Assembly (NCBI RefSeq): GCF_001667505.1
Contig: NZ_LZHZ01000033.1
Location: 98,739-162,738 of the forward strand
DNA from: Mycobacterium sp. ACS1612
GTDB lineage: Bacteria > Actinomycetota > Actinomycetes > Mycobacteriales > Mycobacteriaceae
Length of the DNA stretch: 64,000 nt
Direction of reading: 5' to 3'
In this document: one piece after another, positions 18,785-27,150 of the stretch
How positions within the stretch are numbered: position 1 is the stretch's first letter
Layout: every line of letters begins with the position of its first letter
Translations under genes and position numbers: made by a program
Notes under the pieces: model-generated
What the model saw: the letters and a program-made list of their open reading frames with translations, nothing else
What the model was told of the DNA's origin: nothing
Database searches by the model: none

Positions 18785-20365
18785 TCACTTCACGCACGGA
18801 GTGTTCGTCCCGACCATCTCCGTGAGATCGGTGGGTGCAGGCGCCTGGGTGCCGGTGGCTGTCGCGTCGACCGTGGTGACCGGTGTTGCGGTGGTGGTCG
18901 TCGGGCTGGAATCGGTCATGTACTGATCGGCGGGGAAGTCGGCGCCGATGGTCAGTCGCACGGTGCCGGCTGCGACGGTGTCCGAGGCGGTCGCGGTGAC
19001 CTGCAACCGGTCGGCCAGCGTGCGGGCTGCATCGCCGGCGCCCGCGCCGTAGGCGATGGTGCTGGTGTCGGCCAACCGGTCCGCCGTCGACACCGTCCCG
19101 GCGATCAGCCCGTCGGTACCGAAGGTGCGCTCTATCGCTGATCCAAGGCCGTCGTGGTCCGTGGCGTTGACGACATCGAGTGTTGCTGGAGCAGAGGGAT
19201 TTTGGCTCGGAGTGGGGGTGGGCGGAGTTGAGCCATCGGTGAACAGGCTGTGCACTATCTGCCGAATACCTTGCACGTCAACGATGTTGACGTCCTCGCC
19301 TTGGGAGTTCTGGCCGAACTCACTGATCGGTAGCGTGTACAGGGTCAGGCGGCTGTCGGCCAGCGACGATGCCCGGTCGACGAAGCGGGCAAGGTCGAAG
19401 CCGTCGTCCACGGCGATGTTCTGCTCGGCGACCTGCAGCAGGTTCTTCAGGTCGGCGGGATTGGACAATGCGCCGCCGTGCCGCAACGCGGTCACCAGCG
19501 AGACGATGAACGCCTGCTGCCGACGGGTGCGGTCCATGTCGGTGAACAGTTCGTCGTTCGCGTCGCGGCGCTGCCGTACGAACGCCATCGCCTGCGCGGC
19601 GTTGATCTGTTGGACCCCGCGGTGAAAGTCCGCCCCGGAGTAGCTATCCGACGTGTCGTCGTTGAGGCACACCGTGATGGGCTGCACGACCTGTGCGATC
19701 TGAAAGAACGCGCCGAGCGTGACTTCGATGAAGTGGTCGATCGACACACTCAACAGGTTGCGCACCGTGTTGATCTCGGCTTTGCGGCCCGCCTCGCGGG
19801 CGGTCTGCTCGCGGCTGGACTGGGCGATGCTGTCGCTCAGCGAGTCCATCTTCTGCTGATAGGCCAACCCGTAGGCCTGCTTGACCTTGCCCTTGCACAC
19901 CCCGCTGGGACAGCCGGGCAGATCGACGTAGTCGTCGCGAGGCACCGATACCGCGCTGACGTTCGCGCCGCCGCCTGACAAATGCAGCAGGATCAACACG
20001 TTGGCGTTGTAGCCGCCGACGGTTTCGTCGCCGGCGTGCAACGCGTCGTAGATGTCCTGGGGCAGTGGCTGGCCGTGCTGGTCGAGTCGACTGTCCAGTC
20101 CCATGATCAGGATGTTCTCGTCGCCACCGACAGACGCGGGAGCGCCGACCAACGCCTGCGATGTGGTGATGCCGCCGGACAGATTGCGGTAACCGCTCCA
20201 CCCCGCAGCCGTCACCGCCAGGGCGGCGACAGCGGCCAACGCGCCCAGCACTCGGCCCGTGGCGAGCGCTTGGCGCCTGCTGCGCGCACTCGGAAGCCGG
20301 TGCCGTGGCCCTGCCACTGGCGGTATCGGCTCGGTTTCCCACCCCGAAACGGCTGGTCGACTCAT
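18785..20365 (-). CDS. LytR-CpsA-Psr (LCP) family glycopolymer ligase
   Basis: A 526-residue type II membrane protein. A positively charged N-terminus is followed by one membrane helix (about residues 37-60), then the LCP domain with GGDENILIMGLDSR, NANVLILLHLSGGG and SVPRDDYVDLPGC, which contain the Asp/Arg residues that hold the polyprenyl pyrophosphate. RRQQAFIVSLVTAL closes the domain. A LytR C-terminal domain (LDVVNATDHDGLGSAIERTF) and a Thr-rich tail follow. LCP proteins attach arabinogalactan to peptidoglycan in mycobacteria. Which of the several mycobacterial paralogues this is cannot be decided here. Confidence 0.9.
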   Translation of the reverse strand: MSRPAVSGWETEPIPPVAGPRHRLPSARSRRQALATGRVLGALAAVAALAVTAAGWSGYRNLSGGITTSQALVGAPASVGGDENILIMGLDSRLDQHGQPLPQDIYDALHAGDETVGGYNANVLILLHLSGGGANVSAVSVPRDDYVDLPGCPSGVCKGKVKQAYGLAYQQKMDSLSDSIAQSSREQTAREAGRKAEINTVRNLLSVSIDHFIEVTLGAFFQIAQVVQPITVCLNDDTSDSYSGADFHRGVQQINAAQAMAFVRQRRDANDELFTDMDRTRRQQAFIVSLVTALRHGGALSNPADLKNLLQVAEQNIAVDDGFDLARFVDRASSLADSRLTLYTLPISEFGQNSQGEDVNIVDVQGIRQIVHSLFTDGSTPPTPTPSQNPSAPATLDVVNATDHDGLGSAIERTFGTDGLIAGTVSTADRLADTSTIAYGAGAGDAARTLADRLQVTATASDTVAAGTVRLTIGADFPADQYMTDSSPTTTTATPVTTVDATATGTQAPAPTDLTEMVGTNTPCVK

Positions 20366-20425
20366 AACAGAGGGGGATTATCCCGGCGGCTCCTGAGCGG
20401 AGACTGAGGGCCGCGACGACGTAAT

Positions 20426-20453
20426 CGGCCCCCACCGGTAGCGGAGGGGGCCG
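20426..20453 (-). terminator. GC hairpin downstream of Lys-rich secreted gene
   Basis: The arms CGGCCCCC (20426-20433) and GGGGGCCG (20446-20453) form a perfect 8-bp stem with a 12-base loop. The structure lies 17 bases after the stop of the Lys-rich secreted protein gene (minus strand) and before the LCP gene. There is no clear U-run, which is common for mycobacterial terminators. The same stem core recurs at 23499-23537 after a related gene. Confidence 0.55.
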
Positions 20454-20469
20454 ACTGGATCTTCAGCGA

Positions 20470-21837
20470 TTACTTCTTCTTCTTACCGGTCTTGGCGGTG
20501 CCTGACTTTTTGACCGTTTCCTTCTTGGCGTCGCCCGACTTCGCGGTGCTGTCGTCCTTCGCAGACGAGCCGGAGTCAGACCCCTTGGCTCCCCCGGAAT
20601 TACCGGTGCCGCCCTTGGCGCCGGCGTTGTCCTTGGCACCGGTGTTGTCCTTGGCACCGGTGTTGTCCTTGGCGCCGGTGTTGTCCTTGGCGCCGGTGTT
20701 GTCCTTGGCGCCGGTGTTGTCCTTGGCGCCGGTGTCGTCCTTGGCGCCGGTGTCGTCCTTGGCGCCGGTGTCGTCCTTGGCGGAGGTGTCGTTGGCAGTG
20801 CCAGTCGACCCGTTCGAGGACTCCGCTTCGGTGGACGTCGACTCGGCGGCCTTACCGGCCGTCTCGTCCTTGGCGGCGGTCTCATCCGTGGCCGCGGCGT
20901 CCTTCTTTACGCTCTCCGTGTCACCGGTGGAGGTGATCGCCGACGAAGCGTCCGTCGACGCCGTGTCGGTCTTGGCCGCCGCGACGTCCAGGGTGACGGT
21001 CCTGGCGGCCGCCGTCTTCGCCGAGGCCACCTCGTCAGTCGCGGCCGTTGTCTTGGCCGCTGCAACCGCCGGCGGGGTGATCGCGGTGACGATCGCGTCC
21101 CGGATGGTGACCAGCAGGCTGAGGGTGCCCAGTCCCGGCGACAATAGTCCGCCCGTCTGGGTCGGCGCGTAACCGTTCAGGAAGCCGTCGAGCATCACAG
21201 CGGGGGCGTTGATGATCGCGTTGACGACGCCAAGGGGATCGCCGGACGTCGCGGCGTCGAAGACATTCTGCAGGGCCTGGCCTGTGGCCTGCACCAGCGC
21301 CAGCGGCGGCTGTATCACCCCGAGACTGACCCCGAGCACTACGGTCGGCAACTGATCCACCACGTGGACGAAGTTATTCAGCGGCTGCAGAAGCGGCGGC
21401 AAGAATGGAAATGCGGCCTGGATCAAACCGGTGGCGACGGTCTCTGACGCACCCTGGATATTGCCGGCGCGCAGTTCGCTCAACGCTTTCTGCAGCAACG
21501 CCGGAAAGCTGGACGGGTTGCTGATTTGCAGCGACTGCTCCAACGCCTGGCCGAGTTGAGTGATCATGGTCGACTGGTTCTTCAGTACTTGCGCTAAAAG
21601 CGGTGCGACACCGTTCGCGAACGTCTGTTGGAACAAGTCGTTGAGATTGGTGACCGTGTTTTCCAGCAGCTGTCCGTAAGGACTGGTTGCCGCCGACAGC
21701 GCGACTTCGGCAGAGCGAACGCCAGGCAGCGACACGTGGGGCGGCGCTGGTGCGAGGGGAGCGACCGCGATGACGCTTGCCCCGACCAGGGCGACACCCG
21801 CATTGAGATAAGGACGACGAACAGTGGCACCGTGCAT
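20470..21837 (-). CDS. Secreted protein with Lys/Asp-rich tandem-repeat tail
   Basis: A 455-residue exported protein. The N-terminus (RRPYLNAGVALVGASVIAVAP) is a signal-type hydrophobic segment. Residues about 45-245 are mostly helical and mildly hydrophobic (for example LLQPLNNFVHVVDQLPTVVLG), without Cys. From about residue 250 the chain is Ala/Thr/Lys-rich and then holds nine GAKD(N/D)T hexapeptides, ending in a basic KTGKKKK tail. A GAGGAG ribosome site lies just upstream of ATG 21837. The domain family is not recognised. A truncated relative of the leader is at 23579-23728. The charged tail could bind anionic envelope polymers or DNA, which is inference. Confidence 0.75.
   Translation of the reverse strand: MHGATVRRPYLNAGVALVGASVIAVAPLAPAPPHVSLPGVRSAEVALSAATSPYGQLLENTVTNLNDLFQQTFANGVAPLLAQVLKNQSTMITQLGQALEQSLQISNPSSFPALLQKALSELRAGNIQGASETVATGLIQAAFPFLPPLLQPLNNFVHVVDQLPTVVLGVSLGVIQPPLALVQATGQALQNVFDAATSGDPLGVVNAIINAPAVMLDGFLNGYAPTQTGGLLSPGLGTLSLLVTIRDAIVTAITPPAVAAAKTTAATDEVASAKTAAARTVTLDVAAAKTDTASTDASSAITSTGDTESVKKDAAATDETAAKDETAGKAAESTSTEAESSNGSTGTANDTSAKDDTGAKDDTGAKDDTGAKDNTGAKDNTGAKDNTGAKDNTGAKDNTGAKDNAGAKGGTGNSGGAKGSDSGSSAKDDSTAKSGDAKKETVKKSGTAKTGKKKK
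20623..20784. repeat. Nine tandem 18-bp repeats (coding)
   Basis: Nine consecutive 18-base units of the form GGTGTTGTCCTTGGCGCC (plus-strand) run without a gap from 20623 to 20784. Variation is limited to a few positions (GTT/GTC, GCG/GCA). On the minus strand they encode the hexapeptides GAKDNT or GAKDDT. Near-identity of units suggests recent expansion by slippage, so copy number probably varies between strains. Confidence 0.92.
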
Positions 21838-22245
21838 AGCATCTCCTCAAAATGCAGTAGATCGAGCATTCGGAACTTACTCAGAAGTAATGCGCTAAAT
21901 ACGGCTTTTCGAAATATTATTTGTGACTCACAGCTTCCTGTTAGATAGTGGTCAGTAGCTGGACTAATGGGGTCGGAGTGGTGGGGCTAACAAGGAAATT
22001 CGAAGGCTAGGTAAGTGCTATTACGTGGGCCGCCGGGCCAAGCCATTAACATTGTTTATTAGCTAGTCTTTCCGAAAATTCGGCAAACGTCGGCAGTACG
22101 TGTGTCCGCCGGATTCGGGCGATGTTGCCGGCAGGTTGCCCACGGGTCCGCACGGATCGATGCGCCATCCGAACGATCGTCAGCCGCAGCAATCCTTGAC
22201 AACACAACAAATCAGTGCCGGCTGGTTTGCCAAGCAGGGGATGAA
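21838..22245. other. AT-richer intergenic region
   Basis: About 400 bases without a convincing gene between the Lys-rich secreted protein start and the ClC channel stop. The part 21840-22090 is visibly lower in GC than the flanks (for example runs such as GAAATATTATTTG). It must hold the promoter of the minus-strand secreted gene. Small frames present on both strands lack ribosome sites and family features. Confidence 0.6.
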
Positions 22246-23481
22246 TCAAGTAGTGGGATTTGCGGCGTGTCGCTCACGGAGCAGGCGCAGCCCGTGTGAC
22301 GCGTAAGCTGCGATCGCGAACACCGCGAGCAGCCAGTAGGGCGGACGGGCGAGTTCCCAGACGAAGAGCGCCGCGAACAACGGGGCCCGCTGCGTGATCG
22401 CCAGGACGCCCGCGGCGCATGTCAATGAGACAGCGGCGACGTGGATTTCGGTGCCCGCCCACTGGTTCAACGCGAGGGCGGCAAGCGATCCCGCGGCGGC
22501 GCCGGTCGCCATGGCGGGCGTGAGTAGGCCACCGACCGCGCCCGCGCGTAAGAACAGCGCGCTCAAGAGCGGCTTCAGCAGCAAGATGACCGCGGCTGCG
22601 CCCAGAGTCAGACCGCTGTTGATGCTGACGGTCAGGATGCTTCGTCCGTTGCCGGGGAGTTCCGGCCACCAGATCGAGCAGATGCCGGTCAACAGACCCG
22701 CGGCGGCGACCGACGTGATGAGTACCCACGACTTGAACTGCACCTTGGGCCGCGCGAGGGCCATAACGCGGTTGAACGCGAGTCCCACTGCGGCCGCCAG
22801 AGGCGCGACCACGAGGGCGAGGAAGGCGAATAGATAGGAAAGGGTTGCGTCCGGCCACGTCAGCGCGTGCTCGAGGTGGGTGACGGGGGCGGCCACCGCG
22901 ACCGCGAGGCTGGACGTGATCAACGCGGTGCCGAGCGCGCGCGGATGCCACGTGCGGAGCAGGATGCGAGCCGTGAACAAGGCGCCGCCGAGAGGGACGC
23001 TGTAGACCGCTCCGAGTCCTGCCCCGGCCGCGCACGCGAGCAGGATTTCGCGGTCGCGCGGGGTCAGGGCCAACCGTTTGGTGCCGAAATCGCTTAGCGC
23101 TGCGGCAAATTGGCGGGGCGCCCCTTCGCGGCCGAGCGACGCGCCCGACCCGACCAGCAGCACCTGGAGGCCGGCGTCGATCGACAGCGGCACGCGTGCG
23201 ACGGCGCGGTGACTCTTGATCGTCTCGGTCATGCCGGGGACCTCGCGGCGTCGTCGAAGAAGCCACCAGCCGCAACCGGCCAGTGCGCCACCGATCATGG
23301 GGCCGACAGCGCGACGGACCGGGCTGCTGCCGCCGACGCCGGTCAGCAGGCTGCCGAAGGAGTAGTGGTAGGTGAGGTGTTCGATGGCATGCAGCAACAG
23401 CGTCGTGGCCGCGCCGGCGACACCGGCCAGCAGGCCGACAATGACGATCGCGCAGCCGAACTCAACGGTGCGCCGGGACAC
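22246..23481 (-). CDS. ClC-family chloride channel/transporter
   Basis: A 411-residue membrane protein with the ClC arrangement of about 10-12 helices. The signature GSGASLGREGAPRQFAAA (about residues 111-128) corresponds to the conserved GxxxGREGP filter segment with its gating Glu; the Pro is Ala here. Another filter-like segment is AGAGLGAVYSVPLGGALF, and GAVGGLLTPAMATGAAAG matches the second half. It would move chloride or another anion across the inner membrane. It starts at GTG 23481. It lies between two genes for secreted proteins that share a leader sequence, but a functional link is not shown. Confidence 0.88.
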   Translation of the reverse strand: MSRRTVEFGCAIVIVGLLAGVAGAATTLLLHAIEHLTYHYSFGSLLTGVGGSSPVRRAVGPMIGGALAGCGWWLLRRRREVPGMTETIKSHRAVARVPLSIDAGLQVLLVGSGASLGREGAPRQFAAALSDFGTKRLALTPRDREILLACAAGAGLGAVYSVPLGGALFTARILLRTWHPRALGTALITSSLAVAVAAPVTHLEHALTWPDATLSYLFAFLALVVAPLAAAVGLAFNRVMALARPKVQFKSWVLITSVAAAGLLTGICSIWWPELPGNGRSILTVSINSGLTLGAAAVILLLKPLLSALFLRAGAVGGLLTPAMATGAAAGSLAALALNQWAGTEIHVAAVSLTCAAGVLAITQRAPLFAALFVWELARPPYWLLAVFAIAAYASHGLRLLRERHAANPTT

Positions 23482-23498
23482 GAGCTGAATCTATATGT

Positions 23499-23537
23499 GA
23501 ATCGGCCCCCTCTTCGGACGGAAGAGGGGGCCGATTC
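23499..23537 (-). terminator. Perfect 17-bp-stem hairpin
   Basis: The arms GAATCGGCCCCCTCTTC (23499-23515) and its exact complement (23521-23537) form a 17-bp perfect stem with a 5-base loop. It lies about 40 bases after the stop of the small leader-like gene (23579-23728, minus) and just before the ClC start. It is the strongest hairpin seen in the window. A terminator for the small gene is most likely; no U-run follows. Confidence 0.7.
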
Positions 23538-23578
23538 ATTTGAGCGGCGCTATATCTGCATCTGCCTAGTCGCCACGG

Positions 23579-23728
23579 TCACCCGCCGAGCGCGCCCCTC
23601 ACCGCGCCGTCGAGATTCTTGGCGACTGAGCTGTCACTCGGCGTCGGCACGATCGGTGCGACAGCGATGACGCTGGCGCCGACGATTGCTACGCCGGTCG
23701 TGACGTAGGGCCTGAGCGCCAGCTGCAT
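23579..23728 (-). CDS. 49-residue leader-like secreted peptide (truncated paralogue)
   Basis: A 49-residue frame from ATG 23728 with a strong GGAGG four bases upstream. Its N-terminus LALRPYVTTGVAIVGASVIAVAP is nearly the same as the leader of the 455-residue secreted protein at 20470-21837 (RRPYLNAGVALVGASVIAVAP). After the leader only some 22 residues remain (ending DGAVRGALGG). It could be a truncated copy of the larger gene or a genuine small exported peptide. The good ribosome site and a dedicated strong terminator favour an expressed unit. Confidence 0.6.
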   Translation of the reverse strand: MQLALRPYVTTGVAIVGASVIAVAPIVPTPSDSSVAKNLDGAVRGALGG

Positions 23729-24471
23729 GGTTCCTCCGAAGCCGAGCAGTAGTGAGCCGCACACACGAACCTATGTCACACGATTCATCTGATTCTCAGG
23801 TTCTTACCGCGGTTTGCCGACATTGTTGCAGACAAAACTATCCGGCCGAAATCCCAACGTTAGCTGTTCAGCTCCGTCCAACTTCGACTACGGCAAATTC
23901 AAACTAGTGAACCTATGCAAAGTAGTCCGTTCGACCGAAGCCACTTTATAAGCCTGTCAATAAGTTAGCTGAATTTAAATTGCTGCTAATGTCAATAATG
24001 TGCTGGTTCGCACCGTAGGTTATTTGCTAACGGCCCCGCCTCGTCTCACACCCGGACGTAGAGGATCGCCGACTGACTCGCCCGCCATCGAGCCCCATCG
24101 TCGCATGTGTAACGGTTCGGCAACGTCGCTGGGACCGACCGGGGGCCGCGCCAAAAGTTAACTGACGTCTATGCCAATTTGGGTGCCCGACGACAGTTTG
24201 GTTCTTTGACTTTCTTTGACTTTGTGCAGCAAATCGCAATCCTGGCAACGTTCGCGAAGTTATACAGCAACATCGCTAGCTGCTACCTACCCGACAACGC
24301 TGGGTGTCAGATCACGCAGCGGCGGCCCCAGATCGCCCGCAACAGTCACCCGCGCCGCAGCGGTGTCATCGGCCAGCTCACACCTCTCGTCCGCGTGACG
24401 GGCACCTCTCATCGCTCCCAGATCGACACCTCCAGGCGCGGTTGGGCCGACCGCCGGTAGCGTGGCTATCG
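23729..24471. other. Long intergenic region upstream of mshB, AT-rich in part
   Basis: About 740 bases without a supported gene. Bases 23800-24030 are notably AT-rich (for example TTAAATTGCTGCTAATGTC), unlike most of the window. At 24204-24223 there is a short direct repeat of CTTTGACTTT. In M. tuberculosis a TetR gene and the PPE17/PE11 pair lie in the lpqW-mshB interval, so this may be a scar of gene exchange. The promoter of mshB should lie in its last 150 bases. Confidence 0.55.
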
Positions 24472-25356
24472 ATGCCATCTCAGGAAACCCCGCGCCTGTT
24501 GTTCGTGCACGCCCATCCAGACGACGAAACGCTGACAACCGGTGCCACCATTGCGCATTACGCTGCACGTGGCGCCGAGGTTCACGTCGTCACGTGCACA
24601 CTCGGCGAAGAGGGCGAAGTCATCGGCGACCGCTATGCGTACCTGGCGGTCGACGCCGCCGACCAGTTGGGCGGCTACCGCATCGGTGAGTTGTCGAGCG
24701 CCCTGCGTGCGCTCGGCATCGCGCAACCGATCTTCCTCGGCGGTGCGGGCCGCTACCGCGATTCGGGGATGGACGGCACCCCGCCGAGGCGTTGGCAGCG
24801 GTTCGTCGACGCCGACATGAACGAAGTTGTCGGCGAACTCGTCGCGCTGATTCGGCAACTTAGACCCCACGTCGTCGTTACGTATGACACCCACGGCGGA
24901 TACGGGCATCCTGACCACATTCGCGCGCATGAAATCACGATGGCTGCGGTGGCCGCTTCGGGGCGCGGGGAGTTCGCCGGGACGCCCTGGACCGTGCCGA
25001 AGGTGTACTGGACGGTGATGGCCACGTCCGCGATGGCCGAGGGTTTGAAGGCGCTCGGCGACGCACCGCCGGAGTGGCATCGGGTGTCCGTCGACGACCT
25101 GCCGTTCGGTCACCCCGACGACGCCATCGACGCGGTCATCGATGTGCCCGACCAGCATTCCGCCAAGGTCGCGGCCCTGCGCGCGCACGCCACCCAGGTC
25201 ACCGTCGCCCCCGACGGACGATCATGTGCGCTGTCGAACAACATCGCGCTGCCGATCGGCGCTGTCGAGCACTACATCCTCGCCGCGGGCACCCCGGGGG
25301 AGCGCGACGACCGAGGCTGGGAAACCGACCTGCTGGCCGGGTTGAATCTGGAATAG
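24472..25356 (+). CDS. mshB: GlcNAc-Ins deacetylase MshB (mycothiol synthesis)
   Basis: A 294-residue zinc enzyme that removes the acetyl group from GlcNAc-inositol in mycothiol synthesis. The N-terminal signature [20 protein letters not shown] holds the HxxDD zinc and catalytic residues, and the second zinc His is in [12 protein letters not shown] near residue 147. Also typical is [21 protein letters not shown] chose ATG 24472 because homology to the family begins immediately there; the frame extends upstream without protein features. Order mshB, Rv1171-like gene, then fbiC matches M. tuberculosis. Confidence 0.94.
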   Translation: MPSQETPRLLFVHAHPDDETLTTGATIAHYAARGAEVHVVTCTLGEEGEVIGDRYAYLAVDAADQLGGYRIGELSSALRALGIAQPIFLGGAGRYRDSGMDGTPPRRWQRFVDADMNEVVGELVALIRQLRPHVVVTYDTHGGYGHPDHIRAHEITMAAVAASGRGEFAGTPWTVPKVYWTVMATSAMAEGLKALGDAPPEWHRVSVDDLPFGHPDDAIDAVIDVPDQHSAKVAALRAHATQVTVAPDGRSCALSNNIALPIGAVEHYILAAGTPGERDDRGWETDLLAGLNLE

Positions 25357-25412
25357 CGCGCCGGGCTCGCGGTAAGCTGCCCGTCAACTGCTCACGTGTG
25401 AAAGGGAGGGCG

Positions 25413-25520
25413 ATGGACCCGGATATGGATCCCAACCTGCAGCACTGGCAGGACCGCGCTGACAGCTTCCAATGGGTGGTCGGGTCGCTCGTCTCACTGC
25501 TCGACAGCATTCCCACCTGA
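25413..25520 (+). CDS. 35-residue small protein overlapping next gene
   Basis: A short frame from ATG 25413 to TGA 25520, preceded by AAGGGAGG, one of the best ribosome sites in the region. The product begins MDPDMDPNLQHWQDRADSF and ends in a hydrophobic segment, WVVGSLVSLLDSIPT. It overlaps the start of the following membrane-protein gene by 49 bases in another frame. It may be a genuine small protein or a leader that couples translation of the downstream gene. No family is recognised. Confidence 0.5.
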   Translation: MDPDMDPNLQHWQDRADSFQWVVGSLVSLLDSIPT

Positions 25521-25885
25521 CGCCGCTGCGTCGCCTCGTCCTGACGCTGCTCGCAGTTGACGGCGTCCTGTCGGCCATTGCGGCCGCATTCCTCCTTCAG
25601 TTCCGGCTTGGTGCCGTGCCTTTTCCGGTGAGCGCGTTGATAAGTGGGTTCGTCAACGCCGCTCTCGTCTGGGCGGCGATGCAATGGACAGATTCACCGC
25701 GAGTGGCCGCGTTGCCGTTGTGGTGCTGGCTGTTGACCGTCGCCGGGCTGACTTTCGGCGGCCCCGGTGACGACATCGTGTTCGGCGGCGTCGGTGTCAT
25801 GGAGTACGCACCGCTGCTGCTGATCGTGTTGGGCGCGCTGCCGCCCGCCCTGCTGCTGTGGCGGCGCGTGCGCGCGCAGGCCTGA
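25472..25885 (+). CDS. Small membrane protein (Rv1171-like)
   Basis: A 137-residue protein with four predicted membrane segments (about residues 20-43, 52-70, 79-95 and 110-130) and an Arg-rich C-terminus. It lies after mshB, as Rv1171 does in M. tuberculosis, and has similar size and hydrophobicity. ATG 25472 overlaps the preceding 35-residue frame; a later start is possible because the first membrane segment begins only at about residue 20. Function is unknown. Confidence 0.65.
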   Translation: MGGRVARLTARQHSHLTPLRRLVLTLLAVDGVLSAIAAAFLLQFRLGAVPFPVSALISGFVNAALVWAAMQWTDSPRVAALPLWCWLLTVAGLTFGGPGDDIVFGGVGVMEYAPLLLIVLGALPPALLLWRRVRAQA

Positions 25886-25888
25886 CCG

Positions 25889-26941
25889 CTACTGGTCGTC
25901 CTTCTTGTCGGAGTCCTTCTTGTTGGAGTCCTTCTTGTTGGAGTCCTTCTTCTTCCCGCCCTTGTCGGTGGTGTCCTTGGTCTTCGGCGAGGTCGACGAT
26001 TCCGTTCCGCCTCTGGGCCCCTTCTTCTTCTCGGTTGTCGAGGCCTTCTTGGGGCTGGAGGAGTTGTCGTTGGACTCGCTGCTGTCCTCGGCCCCGGCCG
26101 CGACGTCGGTCGACGACTTGGGTCCCTTGGGCTCCTCGGGCTCCTTGGGTGCCTTGAGCTCCTTGGGCGCCTTGGGCTCTTTGGTTTCGTTGACCGTCGT
26201 CTCGTTGACCGTCGTCTCGTCGGTCACGGCAACGACGTCCTCACCCTCGACACCGTCCTGCTTCTCCCTCGGCTGCGTGGTGGCGGCGACCGCCAGCGTC
26301 GTGGCGTCTTCGGTCGTCGTCGTGGCCGCAGCCGCCGCCAACGGGAAAGGTGGCAACGGTGGCAGGGACGGTAGCCAGAAATTCCACTGATCGATGCCCA
26401 ATTGGATGAACGCATCGATGGTCCATGCGATGCCGTCGCCGACGTTCTGCAAGAAGCTACCGTTACCAGCCAGCCAGTCCAGGGTGTTGTGGGCGATCGC
26501 GTGGACGATGCTTTCGCCGAAGTGGTAGAAGATCATGATCTGGCCGGACAGCCAGCCGACCCAGGGAATCCAGCCCACCGCGTAGGTCGCAAGCTCGAAG
26601 CCATACTGCACCCACGGCTCGATGGCGTGGTAGGCCCATTCCAGTGAGCCCGTGAGCGATTGGGGCGCCGGGGCTGGACCTGACGGCGGCGCCGGGAACG
26701 CTTGGCTCGCGCTCGGCGGCACGATGAATCGCTCCACCCAACCGATCAGAAGGTTCGGCAGTTCTGCCACCGCGAGGGGCCGCACCTGCGCTGCCAAGTC
26801 GACCGGCGCAGACCTGACCGCAACAACGGGGGCAGGTGGCGCGGCAGGCATCGGCTCCTGAATGGATGGACCGAAGGCGACAGCGGTTGCGGTGACGGCG
26901 GCAACCCCGACGGTCAGAACTGAGCGAAACAAAATTCCCAC
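25889..26941 (-). CDS. Exported protein with Lys/Asp-rich repetitive tail
   Basis: A 350-residue protein from GTG 26941, with GGAGGGGGAG six bases upstream. A signal-type segment (SVLTVGVAAVTATAVAFG) is followed by a Pro-rich linker and a domain of about 130 residues rich in Trp and hydrophobics (WVQYGFELATYAVGWIPWVG, DQWNFWLPSLPPLPPFP). The C-terminal 150 residues are charged low complexity: TVNE repeats, KAPKE/PEEPKGPK repeats, and KKDSN repeats ending DKKDDQ. The tail at 25901-25945 is three 15-base units. It occupies the PE12 position of M. tuberculosis between Rv1171 and fbiC but is not a PE protein. Its architecture parallels the protein at 20470-21837. Function is unknown. Confidence 0.75.
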   Translation of the reverse strand: MGILFRSVLTVGVAAVTATAVAFGPSIQEPMPAAPPAPVVAVRSAPVDLAAQVRPLAVAELPNLLIGWVERFIVPPSASQAFPAPPSGPAPAPQSLTGSLEWAYHAIEPWVQYGFELATYAVGWIPWVGWLSGQIMIFYHFGESIVHAIAHNTLDWLAGNGSFLQNVGDGIAWTIDAFIQLGIDQWNFWLPSLPPLPPFPLAAAAATTTTEDATTLAVAATTQPREKQDGVEGEDVVAVTDETTVNETTVNETKEPKAPKELKAPKEPEEPKGPKSSTDVAAGAEDSSESNDNSSSPKKASTTEKKKGPRGGTESSTSPKTKDTTDKGGKKKDSNKKDSNKKDSDKKDDQ

Positions 26942-27150
26942 CTTGAACTCCCCCTCCAGCTACGGCAGCTACTGGACCAATCGGGAACTTACGCGCGTGT
27001 CAACAAGATCGGGGGTAATTGAGCAACGTGTCGGGGGCGGGGCCGCAACGCGGCGCCCGACTGGGACTACTGTGGCCGATATGTTCGGCGCAGTGGTTTC
27101 AGAATGTGAGACTTGCGGATGATTTTCGACGACCGTGGGGTTACACGGGA

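Noticed and set aside
20623..20784. CRISPR-like array
   Set aside because: The 18-base units abut directly without spacers and are in frame within a coding region, so they are a protein tandem repeat.
22046..22249. 67-codon frame between the Lys-rich protein and ClC genes
   Set aside because: No ribosome site, no membrane or family features, and it runs into the end of the ClC gene.
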